Source: Leptotrichia wadei
GTDB taxonomy: Bacteria > Fusobacteriota > Fusobacteriia > Fusobacteriales > Leptotrichiaceae
Length of the DNA: 64,000 nucleotides
Direction: 5' to 3'
Assembly: GCF_007990545.2 (NCBI RefSeq)
Contig: NZ_AP019829.2
Span: 1,798,001 to 1,862,000, forward strand
The notes beneath the pieces are model-generated. The model ran no database searches and was not told the DNA's origin. It saw nothing but the letters and a program-made list of their open reading frames with translations. Both the position numbers and the translations under genes were made by a program. Positions 1 to 9,855 of the stretch are shown here, one piece after another; within the stretch, counting starts at the first letter, position 1; each line of letters begins with the position of its first letter.

Positions 1-1
1 A

Positions 2-103
2 GTATTAGATTCGTTGAAAGGTTATCCAACGTGTAAAATAGAGCAAGAAGCATTGGCAAAATTAAAAAAATTACAGAATAATTCAGAATTGAAAAATAAT
101 TAA
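2..103 (+). CDS. C-terminal end of an unrecognised protein (partial)
   Basis: An open frame runs in from the left edge and stops with TAA at 101-103, leaving the last 33 residues. It ends in a lysine- and asparagine-rich, charged tail, so it is probably the end of a soluble protein or domain. I do not recognise the family from this fragment. The next gene starts 17 bases later on the same strand, so the two may be co-transcribed. Confidence 0.5.
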   Translation, partial: VLDSLKGYPTCKIEQEALAKLKKLQNNSELKNN

Positions 104-120
104 CGATAGAAGGTGAAAAA

Positions 121-1326
121 ATGTCAGAAAATTACGATTTTGAAACACTTTTAAGCAGAAAAGGACAAGGTTCATTTAAATGGGAAGCAATGTACAGAGA
201 AGTGCCTAATTTATCAGATGATATTGTTCCGTTTTCTGTGGCGGATATGGAGTTAAAGATTGCTCCTGAAATAAGAGAAGGATTGAAAAAATATATTGAT
301 GAGGTGATTTTAGGTTATACTGGAGCAACTAATAAATATTATGAAGCGGTTATTTCGTGGATGAAGAGAAGGCATAATTTTAAAGTGGAAAAAGATTGGA
401 TTGTTTGCACTAGTGGTGTAGTTGCGGCACTTTATACAGGGGTGAAGGCTTATTTACAAGAGGATGAGGGTGTGATTATTTTTACACCAGTGTATTATCC
501 TTTTTATAATGCGATTAAATCTTCTAATAGAAAGATTGTCGATTGCGGATTGATTGAAATTGACGGATATTATGAAATTGATTTTGAGAAGTTTGAAGAG
601 TTTGCAAAAGATGAGAATAATAAAATGTTGATTTTGTGTAGTCCGCATAATCCAGTTGGAAGAGTTTGGAAAAGGAAAGAGCTTGAAAAGATAGGAAAGA
701 TTGCATTGGAGAATGATTTAATAATTATTTCTGATGAGATTCATTGTGATATTTTGATGCCTGGATTTAAGCATACTGTTTTGCAGACTTTGTCGGATGA
801 ATTGGCAGAGATAACAGTTACATGTACTGCACCTACTAAAAGTTTTAATTTGGCTGGAATTGGAGTATCGAATATTATCATTAAAAATAAGAAGTTGAGA
901 AAACAGTTTGAGGCTCAAATGACGAAAGATGGTTCACATGTGTTTGCAGCACTTGGATTTAAGGCTTGTGAATTGGCATATAATGAAGCAGAAGAATGGT
1001 TTAATCAGTTTTTGAAATTAGTGGATAAAAACCAAAAGTTGGTAAAACAATTTTTTGAAGAAAAGTTTATTGGATTTAAAGCTCCGTTAATTGAAGGAAC
1101 TTATTTGCAATGGCTAGATTTTAGGGCTTTAGGATTGAAAGACGAAGAATTGAAAGCATTTATGACGAAAAAGGCGAATGCATTTTTTAATGAGGGATAT
1201 ATTTTTGGAAAAGCCGGTTCTGGATTTGAGAGAATTAATTTGGCTGTGCCTACGAGATATATTGAGGCGGTTTTAGAGAGAATTTATAATGCAATTAAAA
1301 AGGAATATCCAAAATTTTGTAAATAA
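121..1326 (+). CDS. patB: PatB/MalY-type PLP-dependent C-S lyase (cystathionine beta-lyase)
   Basis: Fold-type I PLP enzyme of 401 residues, the usual length for the MalY/PatB subgroup. These enzymes split cystathionine or cysteine to a thiol (homocysteine or H2S), pyruvate and ammonia in the cytosol. Visible features are the SVADMEL segment near the N terminus, the SPHNPVGRVW motif, the DEIHCDI motif that contacts the PLP pyridine, and the likely Schiff-base lysine K240 in PTKSFNLAG. The start is supported by AGGTG about 6 bases upstream. The family is clear. Whether the main role is methionine synthesis or H2S release from cysteine cannot be told from the sequence; the latter is common in oral anaerobes. 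Confidence 0.88.
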   Translation: MSENYDFETLLSRKGQGSFKWEAMYREVPNLSDDIVPFSVADMELKIAPEIREGLKKYIDEVILGYTGATNKYYEAVISWMKRRHNFKVEKDWIVCTSGVVAALYTGVKAYLQEDEGVIIFTPVYYPFYNAIKSSNRKIVDCGLIEIDGYYEIDFEKFEEFAKDENNKMLILCSPHNPVGRVWKRKELEKIGKIALENDLIIISDEIHCDILMPGFKHTVLQTLSDELAEITVTCTAPTKSFNLAGIGVSNIIIKNKKLRKQFEAQMTKDGSHVFAALGFKACELAYNEAEEWFNQFLKLVDKNQKLVKQFFEEKFIGFKAPLIEGTYLQWLDFRALGLKDEELKAFMTKKANAFFNEGYIFGKAGSGFERINLAVPTRYIEAVLERIYNAIKKEYPKFCK

Positions 1327-1839
1327 GCTACTTAGAATAATAGCTCGTTTTAACATCAAGTTCTATAAAGATAAAAATATATTTATTTTTTAAAAATAAG
1401 AAATAAATCTCTCTTATTAGATAAAGATTAAGAAAATTACTATCTGGTAAATTATATAAATAATAAATTTATTATGAATTTTGACTTGATGAAAAAGTAA
1501 TACTTCTTGTTATTAAATAAGATTCAGAATTAACATTAAATAATACTAAGTTTTTATATAAAATAGTCATAATTTTTGTATTTATTTTAAAAATGATTTT
1601 ATTATGAAATTAAATTAATTTTATATATTACTTTTTTATAAGAATTGTGGTATAATATACTGAAAAAAGTAAATTGCTCATAACAAAATTTTTAAATCTT
1701 AAAAATACATAATTTTTAATAATTTATTTTAATAAAAAATTTTGGAAAGGGATGGAGATATAAAAAATGAAAAAAGTGGATAGCTTTTTTAATAATAAAT
1801 TCAAATTTTTTAAAGGAAATAAATATTGGAGGGGGAATT
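1327..1839 (+). promoter_or_regulatory. 513-base leader region with an extended -10 promoter and a small upstream ORF
   Basis: Most of this AT-rich gap holds no recognisable gene. An extended -10 element, TGG followed by TATAAT at 1651-1656, is a plausible promoter for the two transpeptidase-like genes; the -35 region (TTACTT at 1628-1633) is poor. An ATG at 1767, preceded by GGAG, opens a 30-codon lysine/asparagine/phenylalanine-rich frame that ends at 1859, inside the start of the next gene. It overlaps that gene's GTG and its ribosome binding site. It may be a leader peptide or chance. Confidence 0.4.
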
Positions 1840-3486
1840 GTGAGAAAAAAAATAAATAATATCATTAATTCTGGAAAAGAAAAGATAAAAAGAAAAAAAA
1901 TAGAAATTGGAATGTTAGCACTGATTAATACAGTTATTGGATTTAATATAAATGCAGATCCTTTAAATTTACCAAAGGAATATTCTGAAAATATTGCAGT
2001 AAAAGGGTATGAAAATGATGTATTTGATTATGATTTCAACAATGATGGAATAGATGAAAAAATTGTCATATCTTATAATATAGTTGACAATTTAATTGGA
2101 GCCGTTGTTTCAATTTATACAAATCAAAGCGGAAAAGATATTTTAACGTATCAAATAACTTTTGATAAAAAGTTTAATATAATGGAACTTCAAGCAATGC
2201 AAAAAATGCTTGATAAAGTGAAGGAATATTATCCTGAATATTCTAAAAATATTCAGCCAAATGAAACTAGATATATTACAATTTATGGAGATAATAAAAC
2301 AAATGACATTGTTTTTGATAAAGTAAAATTTAATAACCATTCTCCTGAAAATACAAATAACTTTTTATTCATAAAAAAATCATCAAGTATGTTAGATGCT
2401 CCAAATGGAAGTGTAATAGCTAACTTGGGGTTTAGCGAAAAACCTGAAATACTGTTTGATATGGTTTCAGATGCTCCAAATGCACAGACAAAATGGTATT
2501 ATACTGAATTTACAAAAAGATTTACTACTAATGTAAGTAAAAAAGTTAAAAAAGATAAAAATGGTAAAGTTATCGCAGAAAATCCAACTACTGTTAAGGG
2601 ATTTATTACAGGTGGAGATGATAATGTTTCTAAAAGAGGGTTTTACTGGGATAAAATGATTAATAAAATAGAAATTGTGAATGACTTTATTACTAAAGCT
2701 ATAAATGATAATGAACAATTATATATTATTACAGAATATGCTCCTCTATCACGTGATAAGCCAAGTAAAAAGGATAAATTTGGAAATAAAAATAATCAAA
2801 GTATTATTGGCTATACAAATTCTAAGAAAGAAGGAGAAATAATTAATATTCCTGATCAAACAATTTTTAGAATAATTGGTGAAGAAAATAATATGTTAAA
2901 AATTGAAACACCATTTTATGGAGGACCTTATTTTATTGAGAAAGTACAAGGAACTTACCAAAAAGTTGAAAATATAAAAGAGGAAGTTAATAAATTTATC
3001 GCAATTGATCCAAGCAGTCAAACTGAAGTTCTTTTCCAGAGAATTCCTGAAACACAAAAATATGAAGTTATAACATATTCCTATGTAACAACTGGAAAAG
3101 ATGGATACGGTTCTTATGAAACACCACATGGAGCGTTCTTAATAGCCTTTACAAGACCTTATATGACTTTTACAAGACATGCAAGACCTGGCGATAAAAC
3201 AATTCCAGGAAGATCAGACTTAGCTGTTGCAGGAAGCGCAAAATATGCAGTAAGGTTCAGTGGCGGAGGTTATATGCATGGAATCCCAACAAACTTTGAA
3301 TTTAAAGGTTCCACATTAGATACAAGCACTGCTCAAAAAATAGGAACTTATAAAGAGTCTCATAAATGTGTACGGCACTTTGATGATCAAATTGGATTTA
3401 TCGTCAAATGGATAAATGCAGACAGCAAAATTAAGGACAGAGATAATACAATACCTGAAGAACCTGTAATAGCAGTAGTTTTATAA
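1840..3486 (+). CDS. Secreted L,D-transpeptidase-like (YkuD-type) protein, copy 1
   Basis: 548 residues. The N terminus has a long basic stretch and then a hydrophobic segment (residues ~24-38), like an unusually long signal peptide. Residues ~45-65 hold an acidic DFNNDGIDEK stretch that resembles a calcium-binding loop. An SH3-like segment probably follows (~170-240). The C terminus carries a YkuD-like catalytic site: YMHGIP (H480) and SHKCVRH (S507, H508, C510). In classical enzymes the site is SHGC; here glycine is replaced by lysine. Such enzymes make 3-3 peptidoglycan cross-links or attach proteins to peptidoglycan. The GTG start is chosen because GGAGGGGG lies 6 bases upstream. A second copy follows 34 bases downstream. 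Confidence 0.72.
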   Translation: MRKKINNIINSGKEKIKRKKIEIGMLALINTVIGFNINADPLNLPKEYSENIAVKGYENDVFDYDFNNDGIDEKIVISYNIVDNLIGAVVSIYTNQSGKDILTYQITFDKKFNIMELQAMQKMLDKVKEYYPEYSKNIQPNETRYITIYGDNKTNDIVFDKVKFNNHSPENTNNFLFIKKSSSMLDAPNGSVIANLGFSEKPEILFDMVSDAPNAQTKWYYTEFTKRFTTNVSKKVKKDKNGKVIAENPTTVKGFITGGDDNVSKRGFYWDKMINKIEIVNDFITKAINDNEQLYIITEYAPLSRDKPSKKDKFGNKNNQSIIGYTNSKKEGEIINIPDQTIFRIIGEENNMLKIETPFYGGPYFIEKVQGTYQKVENIKEEVNKFIAIDPSSQTEVLFQRIPETQKYEVITYSYVTTGKDGYGSYETPHGAFLIAFTRPYMTFTRHARPGDKTIPGRSDLAVAGSAKYAVRFSGGGYMHGIPTNFEFKGSTLDTSTAQKIGTYKESHKCVRHFDDQIGFIVKWINADSKIKDRDNTIPEEPVIAVVL

Positions 3487-3520
3487 AATAAGTTTTAAAA
3501 TAAAAAGGAGGAACAGATTT

Positions 3521-5266
3521 ATGATAAAAAAAATAAATTTAACAAAAATGAAATTTTTAATAGCAGCAATAGCAATACTTTCTGTAATTTCAATTAATGC
3601 TTTTTCAGCACCAAAGGTAAAGGAAACAAAAAAAATCGAAGTAAAAAAAGCTGAACAGAAGAAAATAGAATGGAAGCAAATTTCCCTAGAACCTGATCTA
3701 GATGGAGATGGAATTAAAGATAAAATTGATGTAGATTATGCGGTGGATGGAAATAATGTCCATCTAAAATTTACACCATACATATTTAGCGAAAAAGCTA
3801 AATTTGTAAAGGGAAAAAGTGTGGAAAAAGTAATAAGTAAATCTGAGTTTGAAGCAAAATTTGATACTTTTATAAAAGGGTTTATAGCAGAATATCCTAA
3901 AAAGTCAGGAGTTTCACCTAAACCAAAACAAAATACACAAACTCCAATCTCAGAAAAACAAGAAATAACAAAGCCATCAACAACACCAGGAACTAAAATC
4001 AATAATGAAAATAAAAAACCTACTTTACAAAATGACACTCAAAAAAATAATAAAACTATAAAAAATAATACAGAATCTCAAGAAACAATTGATATGAAAA
4101 AAGAAGATAATCCAAAAGGAAACACAAAAATAGAAACACCTAAAAATTCAAATTCTCAAAATGGATCTCATTCCTATATAAAAGAATTTTCAGCCCAAAG
4201 GCCTAAAAATCTTACTTTTAATTTTCAATATGATAAAAATTCTCCAAAGGATATGGATGAATTTGTTTTCATAAAAACTGCGACAAGTATAAAAAAAGAG
4301 CCAAATTCAAGTTCTAAAACAATAAAATCTGCCTCTTATTCTCAAAAATACAAAACTACAGGTATTGTTGGAAATAAATCAGATGAATGGTATGAAATAT
4401 TTTTTGACAATCAGCTTGGGTACATTCCAAAATCTGCTGCTGAAAAGAGAGAATTTGACTGGAACGATATGATGAATAAAGTTGAAAAAACAAATAAATT
4501 CATAAACGAAGCACTTTCAGCAAATAAAAAATTATATGTTTTAGATGACTATACTCCTCTTGGTGGTGGAGAAAATGGAAAGCGAGATAAATTTGGAAAT
4601 CGTGCTAACCAAAGTGAATTTGGATATTTAGATAAAACTTTTAAAGATTATATAAATATTCCAGACAGAACTATTATGGTTATTGATGAACAAAATGATA
4701 AATATATAAAAGTTAAAATAGATGCTTATGATAACGGTATTTATTATTTAAAACCTTCTACAGGTAAGTATTTAAAAGATGCTGGAATTACAGGGGAAAT
4801 AACTAGATTTATCTATGTTGACAGAGCTAGTCAAAATGAAATGGTTATTGAAAAATCTGGAAATAACTGGAATGTTGTAACTTCTTCATTTGTAACAACT
4901 GGAAAAGATAGTGGAAATTCATTTGCCACTCCCTATGGAACATTCTTAATTGCTTATTCTAAACCTGTAATGCAATACACAGGTTCAGATAATAAAACTG
5001 TCGTAGGAGATGCCAAAAATGCAGTAAGATTTAGTGGTGGTGGCTATATGCACAGTATTCCATCTTTATTTGAACCAAAAAATACAAGAGAACAAAGAAA
5101 AGCTGCAACAGCCAAAAAAATTGGAACTTATCCAGAATCACACAAATGTATAAGACATTATGATGATCAAATTAAATTTATTTACGACTGGTTAGGAAAT
5201 TCTACACCAGGACACAAGGAAGGTTACAGAGTTCCTAGTGTTCCTACTGTAATGCTGGTTAAATAA
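3521..5266 (+). CDS. Secreted L,D-transpeptidase-like (YkuD-type) protein, copy 2
   Basis: 581 residues, a paralogue of the preceding gene. A clear signal peptide (residues ~11-30, ending near NAFSAP) is followed by a DLDGDGIKDKID calcium-loop-like stretch. A lysine/asparagine/threonine/proline-rich linker spans about 130-215, then an SH3-like segment (~245-310). The C-terminal catalytic region has YMHSIP and SHKCIRH with the likely nucleophile C543. AGGAGG sits upstream of the start. The low-complexity linker, absent from copy 1, may let the enzyme reach across the periplasm. The tandem pair probably arose by duplication. Substrate and exact reaction are inferred only from the catalytic motif. 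Confidence 0.72.
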   Translation: MIKKINLTKMKFLIAAIAILSVISINAFSAPKVKETKKIEVKKAEQKKIEWKQISLEPDLDGDGIKDKIDVDYAVDGNNVHLKFTPYIFSEKAKFVKGKSVEKVISKSEFEAKFDTFIKGFIAEYPKKSGVSPKPKQNTQTPISEKQEITKPSTTPGTKINNENKKPTLQNDTQKNNKTIKNNTESQETIDMKKEDNPKGNTKIETPKNSNSQNGSHSYIKEFSAQRPKNLTFNFQYDKNSPKDMDEFVFIKTATSIKKEPNSSSKTIKSASYSQKYKTTGIVGNKSDEWYEIFFDNQLGYIPKSAAEKREFDWNDMMNKVEKTNKFINEALSANKKLYVLDDYTPLGGGENGKRDKFGNRANQSEFGYLDKTFKDYINIPDRTIMVIDEQNDKYIKVKIDAYDNGIYYLKPSTGKYLKDAGITGEITRFIYVDRASQNEMVIEKSGNNWNVVTSSFVTTGKDSGNSFATPYGTFLIAYSKPVMQYTGSDNKTVVGDAKNAVRFSGGGYMHSIPSLFEPKNTREQRKAATAKKIGTYPESHKCIRHYDDQIKFIYDWLGNSTPGHKEGYRVPSVPTVMLVK

Positions 5267-5275
5267 AAAATTTAT

Positions 5276-5307
5276 TTAAGCCCTATTTTGGGGCTTAATT
5301 TTTTATA
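5276..5307 (+). terminator. Rho-independent terminator after the transpeptidase pair
   Basis: AAGCCC (5278-5283) pairs with GGGCTT (5291-5296) across a 7-base loop and is followed by a T-rich tract. It lies just after the stop codon of the second transpeptidase-like gene. Confidence 0.75.
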
Positions 5308-5316
5308 TTTTTTTAA

Positions 5317-5346
5317 AATAAAAACACCCTAATTTTAGAGTGTTTT
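5317..5346 (-). terminator. Rho-independent terminator of ilvC
   Basis: Read on the minus strand, AAAACAC (5346-5340) pairs with GTGTTTT (5327-5321) and leads into a T-rich stretch. It lies about 80 bases past the ilvC stop and separates the two convergent transcripts. Confidence 0.6.
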
Positions 5347-5425
5347 ACGATTTACTGATATTTTACTGATTTTGCCATTTTATGAATTGCTTTAAATAGT
5401 TATTTTTAAAGGTTTTGAAGTAATC

Positions 5426-6436
<1,011 letters not shown>

Positions 6437-6478
6437 TTTTAAGTCCTCCTAAATTTTTATTTAAATTTACACATCTAT

Positions 6479-6507
6479 ATAATATAACATTTTTTAAATT
6501 TTTTCAA
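6479..6507 (-). promoter_or_regulatory. ilvC promoter
   Basis: On the minus strand TTGAAA (6507-6502) and TATTAT (6484-6479) are separated by 17 bases, about 45 bases upstream of the ilvC start codon. No T-box or attenuator-like structure is visible in the short leader. Confidence 0.55.
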
Positions 6508-6565
6508 ATTTTTTTTAGTACTGTGTATAATCTCGTTAATTCATTTGCAATGCCAAGGTTGGATA

Positions 6566-6594
6566 TTGAAAGAATTTTTGTTAGATGGTATAAT
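6566..6594 (+). promoter_or_regulatory. Promoter of the DUF2207-like gene
   Basis: TTGAAA (6566-6571), a 17-base spacer and TATAAT (6589-6594) preceded by TGG (extended -10). It lies about 60 bases upstream of the ATG at 6655. Confidence 0.65.
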
Positions 6595-6654
6595 CAATAT
6601 AAATATTTAATCTTTATTGAAAAATCTATATTTTTCAGAAATAGGAGATTTACT

Positions 6655-7689
6655 ATGAATATTATTATAACTGAAATTATTTTAGTTATACTTATTGGAA
6701 TATATTCTATTTTAACGTGGTATTTTTTTGGAAGAGATCCGAAAAGGAAATCTATTATTCCTGAATTTTCTGAGCCAAAAAATATTTCGTCAATGTTTGT
6801 TGCATATATTAATGGCGAAAGGGATTCAAAGGAAATATTGAAAATTGGAATATTGTCATTAATGCTGAAAGGTTATATTTCTCAAGTTGATGAAAATGGT
6901 ACTGGAAATAAGAAACATATTTTGAATAAGAAAAATAGAGATAATTTGAAATTGAGGAAGGAAACTTTGTTTCAGGAGGAAAATAATTTGCTGGATGTTC
7001 TTTCGGAAAATGATTTGTTTGGGAATAAACTAGGAATTATTGGATTTAAAAATCGTATTGTACATTTTTTGGAAAAAAAATACAAAAGAATAATTTATAA
7101 AAATAATTATTTGTTTTTTGTCCCTGTAATATCTGGAATAGCGGTTTCTATAGTTTTTATATTATTAAAATTATTACAGGGAAATCTTGAAAGTGCTATT
7201 ATAGGTACAATGTTTATATTTATATGGCTTGAGTATGTACATAGGATGTCTGCAGGAATTTTAAAATTTTTATATGTAGCAGTTATGTTGGGAATAATTG
7301 TTGCTGTAATGATGTATATGGAGGTTTATTTGGGATTAAGCCTGTTTATTTTGGGAATAATATTTTTGGTTTATGAAAAGGCAATAGGAAAATATACAGT
7401 TTCGGGACAGCGAAAAATGGAGTATATTAAAGGTTTAAAAATGTATTTTGAAACTGCTGAAAAAAATAAAATAGATAAATTTGAAACAGAAGAAGAAAAA
7501 CTTAATTATTTTAATCGAATATTTCCTTATATTATCGCACTTAAAGTGGAAGATGAAAAAATAGGAATTTTTAAGGATTCTTTGGGTTTTTTAAATATAA
7601 TGGGAAGTTATGCTGAAGCTCAATATTATGTTAATGAATATGTAGATAGGAAATTTCCGATTTTTAGAAAAAAATATATTTTTTGGTAA
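6655..7689 (+). CDS. DUF2207-like membrane protein
   Basis: 344 residues. The frame is open further upstream and across the ilvC start, but the ATG at 6655 is preferred. It has AGGAG upstream, a good promoter at 6566-6594, and an immediate hydrophobic anchor (residues ~3-22). The stretch after it, ending in ILSLMLKGYI, resembles the cytoplasmic winged-helix-like segment of DUF2207 proteins. Further hydrophobic segments lie at ~145-170, ~180-195 and ~205-235. Classical DUF2207 proteins also have a large extracytoplasmic N-terminal domain, which is missing here. The function is unknown. The family assignment rests on layout and is moderately sure. Confidence 0.5.
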   Translation: MNIIITEIILVILIGIYSILTWYFFGRDPKRKSIIPEFSEPKNISSMFVAYINGERDSKEILKIGILSLMLKGYISQVDENGTGNKKHILNKKNRDNLKLRKETLFQEENNLLDVLSENDLFGNKLGIIGFKNRIVHFLEKKYKRIIYKNNYLFFVPVISGIAVSIVFILLKLLQGNLESAIIGTMFIFIWLEYVHRMSAGILKFLYVAVMLGIIVAVMMYMEVYLGLSLFILGIIFLVYEKAIGKYTVSGQRKMEYIKGLKMYFETAEKNKIDKFETEEEKLNYFNRIFPYIIALKVEDEKIGIFKDSLGFLNIMGSYAEAQYYVNEYVDRKFPIFRKKYIFW

Positions 7690-7804
7690 GATAAGTTATG
7701 ATTAGAAAAACAAAATATATTTTTGAATTAAAAATAGATTGTTATAATTATAAAATTTTATAAATTATAAAATAATGAAATGAAAAAGGAGAAGAAAGTT
7801 AAAA

Positions 7805-8941
7805 ATGAAAATAGTGTATTTAGATAATGCTGCAACTACAAAAATGTCCGACAAAGTGATAGAAGAGATGACAAAATCGTTTAGTGAAAATTATGGAAAT
7901 CCGTCTTCTGTGCATTCATTGGGACAACGGGCAAAATCAGCTGTGGAAAGGGCAAGACATATTATAGCACAGAATTTGAAGGTTGAAATAACTGAAATTG
8001 TATTTACATCTGGCGGAGCTGAAGGGAATAATCTTGCAATAAGAGGATTTTTGAAAGCAAATAAGGATAAAGGAAAACATATCATAACATCTAAGATTGA
8101 GCATTCTACGATTTTAAAAACCTTTGAGCAGCTGGAAAATGAAGGATATGAAGTTTCGTATATTGGTGTTGATGAGAATGGAGTTGTGGATATTGAGGAG
8201 TTAAAGCAGGAATTGAGGGAAGATACGGCTCTTGTTTCGATAATGTTTGTGAATAATGAAACTGGGGTTGTTCAGCCAATTAAGGAAATTGGGAAAATTC
8301 TGGAGGAAAGAAATATATTTTTTCATACAGATGCGGTACAGGCGATAGGAAAATTTGAGATTTTCCCAAAAGATTTGAAAATAGGAGCTTTGACGGCGAC
8401 AGCTCATAAATTTTATGGGCCTAAGGGAGCAGGATTTGTATTTATTGATAAAAAATATTCGGTTGAAAAGGAAATCTGGGGTGGCTCGCAGGAAAGAAAC
8501 AGACGAGCTGGAACAGAGAATGTCCACGGAGTTTTGGGGCTTGGTGTGGCACTTGAGGAAGTTTATGAAAATTTGGAAGAAATGTCAGAAAAAGAAAGAG
8601 AATTGCAAAATTATTTAGAAAAAAGATTAAAAAGTGAAATTGGGAAACTTGAGAAAAAAATAAAAATAAATGGAGAAAAGGTGAATAGAATAAAAACTAC
8701 AACAAATGTCTACATAGAAGGAGTGGATATTCAAATGCTGCTGGTAGCACTGGATTTAAGAGGAATCTGCATAAGCGGCGGTTCTGCATGTATGTCAGGA
8801 TCGCTTGAAAATTCGCATGTTTTGAAGGCTATGGGGCTTAATGATGAGGAATTGAAAGGTTCATTTAGAATTAGTATTGGTAAAGATACTACTATTGAAG
8901 AAATAGATTATTTTGTAGAAAATTTAATTGAAGTTATTTAA
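7805..8941 (+). CDS. Cysteine desulfurase (NifS/IscS family)
   Basis: 378 residues. This PLP enzyme removes sulfur from cysteine as an enzyme-bound persulfide for Fe-S clusters and tRNA thiolation. The N terminus has YLDNAATTK. The PLP lysine is K202 in ATAHKFYGPKG, and the active-site cysteine is C329 in GGSACMSGS, in the long mobile loop of class I enzymes. No IscU/NifU scaffold gene is adjacent. An MnmA-type thiolase that would need such a sulfur donor is encoded at 47.6 kb. Whether to call it nifS or iscS cannot be decided from the sequence. Confidence 0.92.
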   Translation: MKIVYLDNAATTKMSDKVIEEMTKSFSENYGNPSSVHSLGQRAKSAVERARHIIAQNLKVEITEIVFTSGGAEGNNLAIRGFLKANKDKGKHIITSKIEHSTILKTFEQLENEGYEVSYIGVDENGVVDIEELKQELREDTALVSIMFVNNETGVVQPIKEIGKILEERNIFFHTDAVQAIGKFEIFPKDLKIGALTATAHKFYGPKGAGFVFIDKKYSVEKEIWGGSQERNRRAGTENVHGVLGLGVALEEVYENLEEMSEKERELQNYLEKRLKSEIGKLEKKIKINGEKVNRIKTTTNVYIEGVDIQMLLVALDLRGICISGGSACMSGSLENSHVLKAMGLNDEELKGSFRISIGKDTTIEEIDYFVENLIEVI

Positions 8942-9029
8942 ATATAGAATTATAAAACAGATTATCAGATAGTTTTAAAAAAAATAAGAAAGCAAAATTT
9001 AACAAATTGTTAGTAGAAAGGAAATTAAA

Positions 9030-9821
9030 ATGAATAATATAAAAGCGATATTTATGGATTTGGATGGAACAGTGCTGACAAGTGAGCATAAGGTTTCGGA
9101 AAATTTGATAAGAAAATTGAGAGAACTGGAAAAAAAGGGAGTGAAAATATTTATTGCAACTGGGAGAACCTTTTCTTCGTCAAAGCCTTTTGTGGAAATG
9201 TTGGGGATAAAAAATCCAGTAATTAACTATAATGGCGGGAGAGTTACAAACCCGTTAAATAATGAAGTTATTTTTGAGAAACCTGTTGAGGCACAGGATG
9301 TTGAGGAACTTATCAAAGTTTCAAGAGAAAAGGGGATTCACTTAAATTTATATATGGATGACAAGTTATATATTGAAAATGAAACAGATGAAGGTAAAAA
9401 ATATTCAGAAAGCGTGGAAATTCCATATTATGTGAAAAATTTTGACGAATTCATTGGAAAAGCCTCTACAAAAGCATTATTTATTGCAGAAAATTCAATT
9501 TTACTGGAGTTAAAAAAGGAATTGGAAGAAAAATTGCCACATATTAATTTTGTATTTTCAAAGCCGCATTATTTAGAATGCTTGAATAAGGAAGTAAATA
9601 AAGGGCTAGCAATAAAGGAACTGTTGAAAAAATATGATATTTCTCCAGAAGAAACAATGGCGTTTGGGGATCAGTGGAACGATTTGGAAATGTTGAAGTT
9701 TGTGAAATATGGGTATCTTATGGGGAATGCTACGGAAGAACTGAAACAGGAATTTTCAAAAGATAAAATTACTTTATCGAATGATGAAGATGGGATTTAT
9801 GAAGTGATAAAGGCACTTTAG
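9030..9821 (+). CDS. Cof-type HAD-IIB phosphatase
   Basis: 263 residues, typical of Cof/YbjI-like haloacid dehalogenase hydrolases, which dephosphorylate sugar phosphates, FMN or PLP. Motif I is DLDGTVL, with nucleophile D10 and acid/base D12. Motif II is in IATGRTFSS, the motif III lysine lies in the NKGLAIKELL segment, and motif IV is FGDQWNDLEM. A C2-type cap lies between motifs II and III. AAAGGAA precedes the start. The substrate cannot be predicted. Confidence 0.88.
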   Translation: MNNIKAIFMDLDGTVLTSEHKVSENLIRKLRELEKKGVKIFIATGRTFSSSKPFVEMLGIKNPVINYNGGRVTNPLNNEVIFEKPVEAQDVEELIKVSREKGIHLNLYMDDKLYIENETDEGKKYSESVEIPYYVKNFDEFIGKASTKALFIAENSILLELKKELEEKLPHINFVFSKPHYLECLNKEVNKGLAIKELLKKYDISPEETMAFGDQWNDLEMLKFVKYGYLMGNATEELKQEFSKDKITLSNDEDGIYEVIKAL

Positions 9822-9855
9822 GTATTTTTATAAAAATAGAAATTAGGTAGAAATT

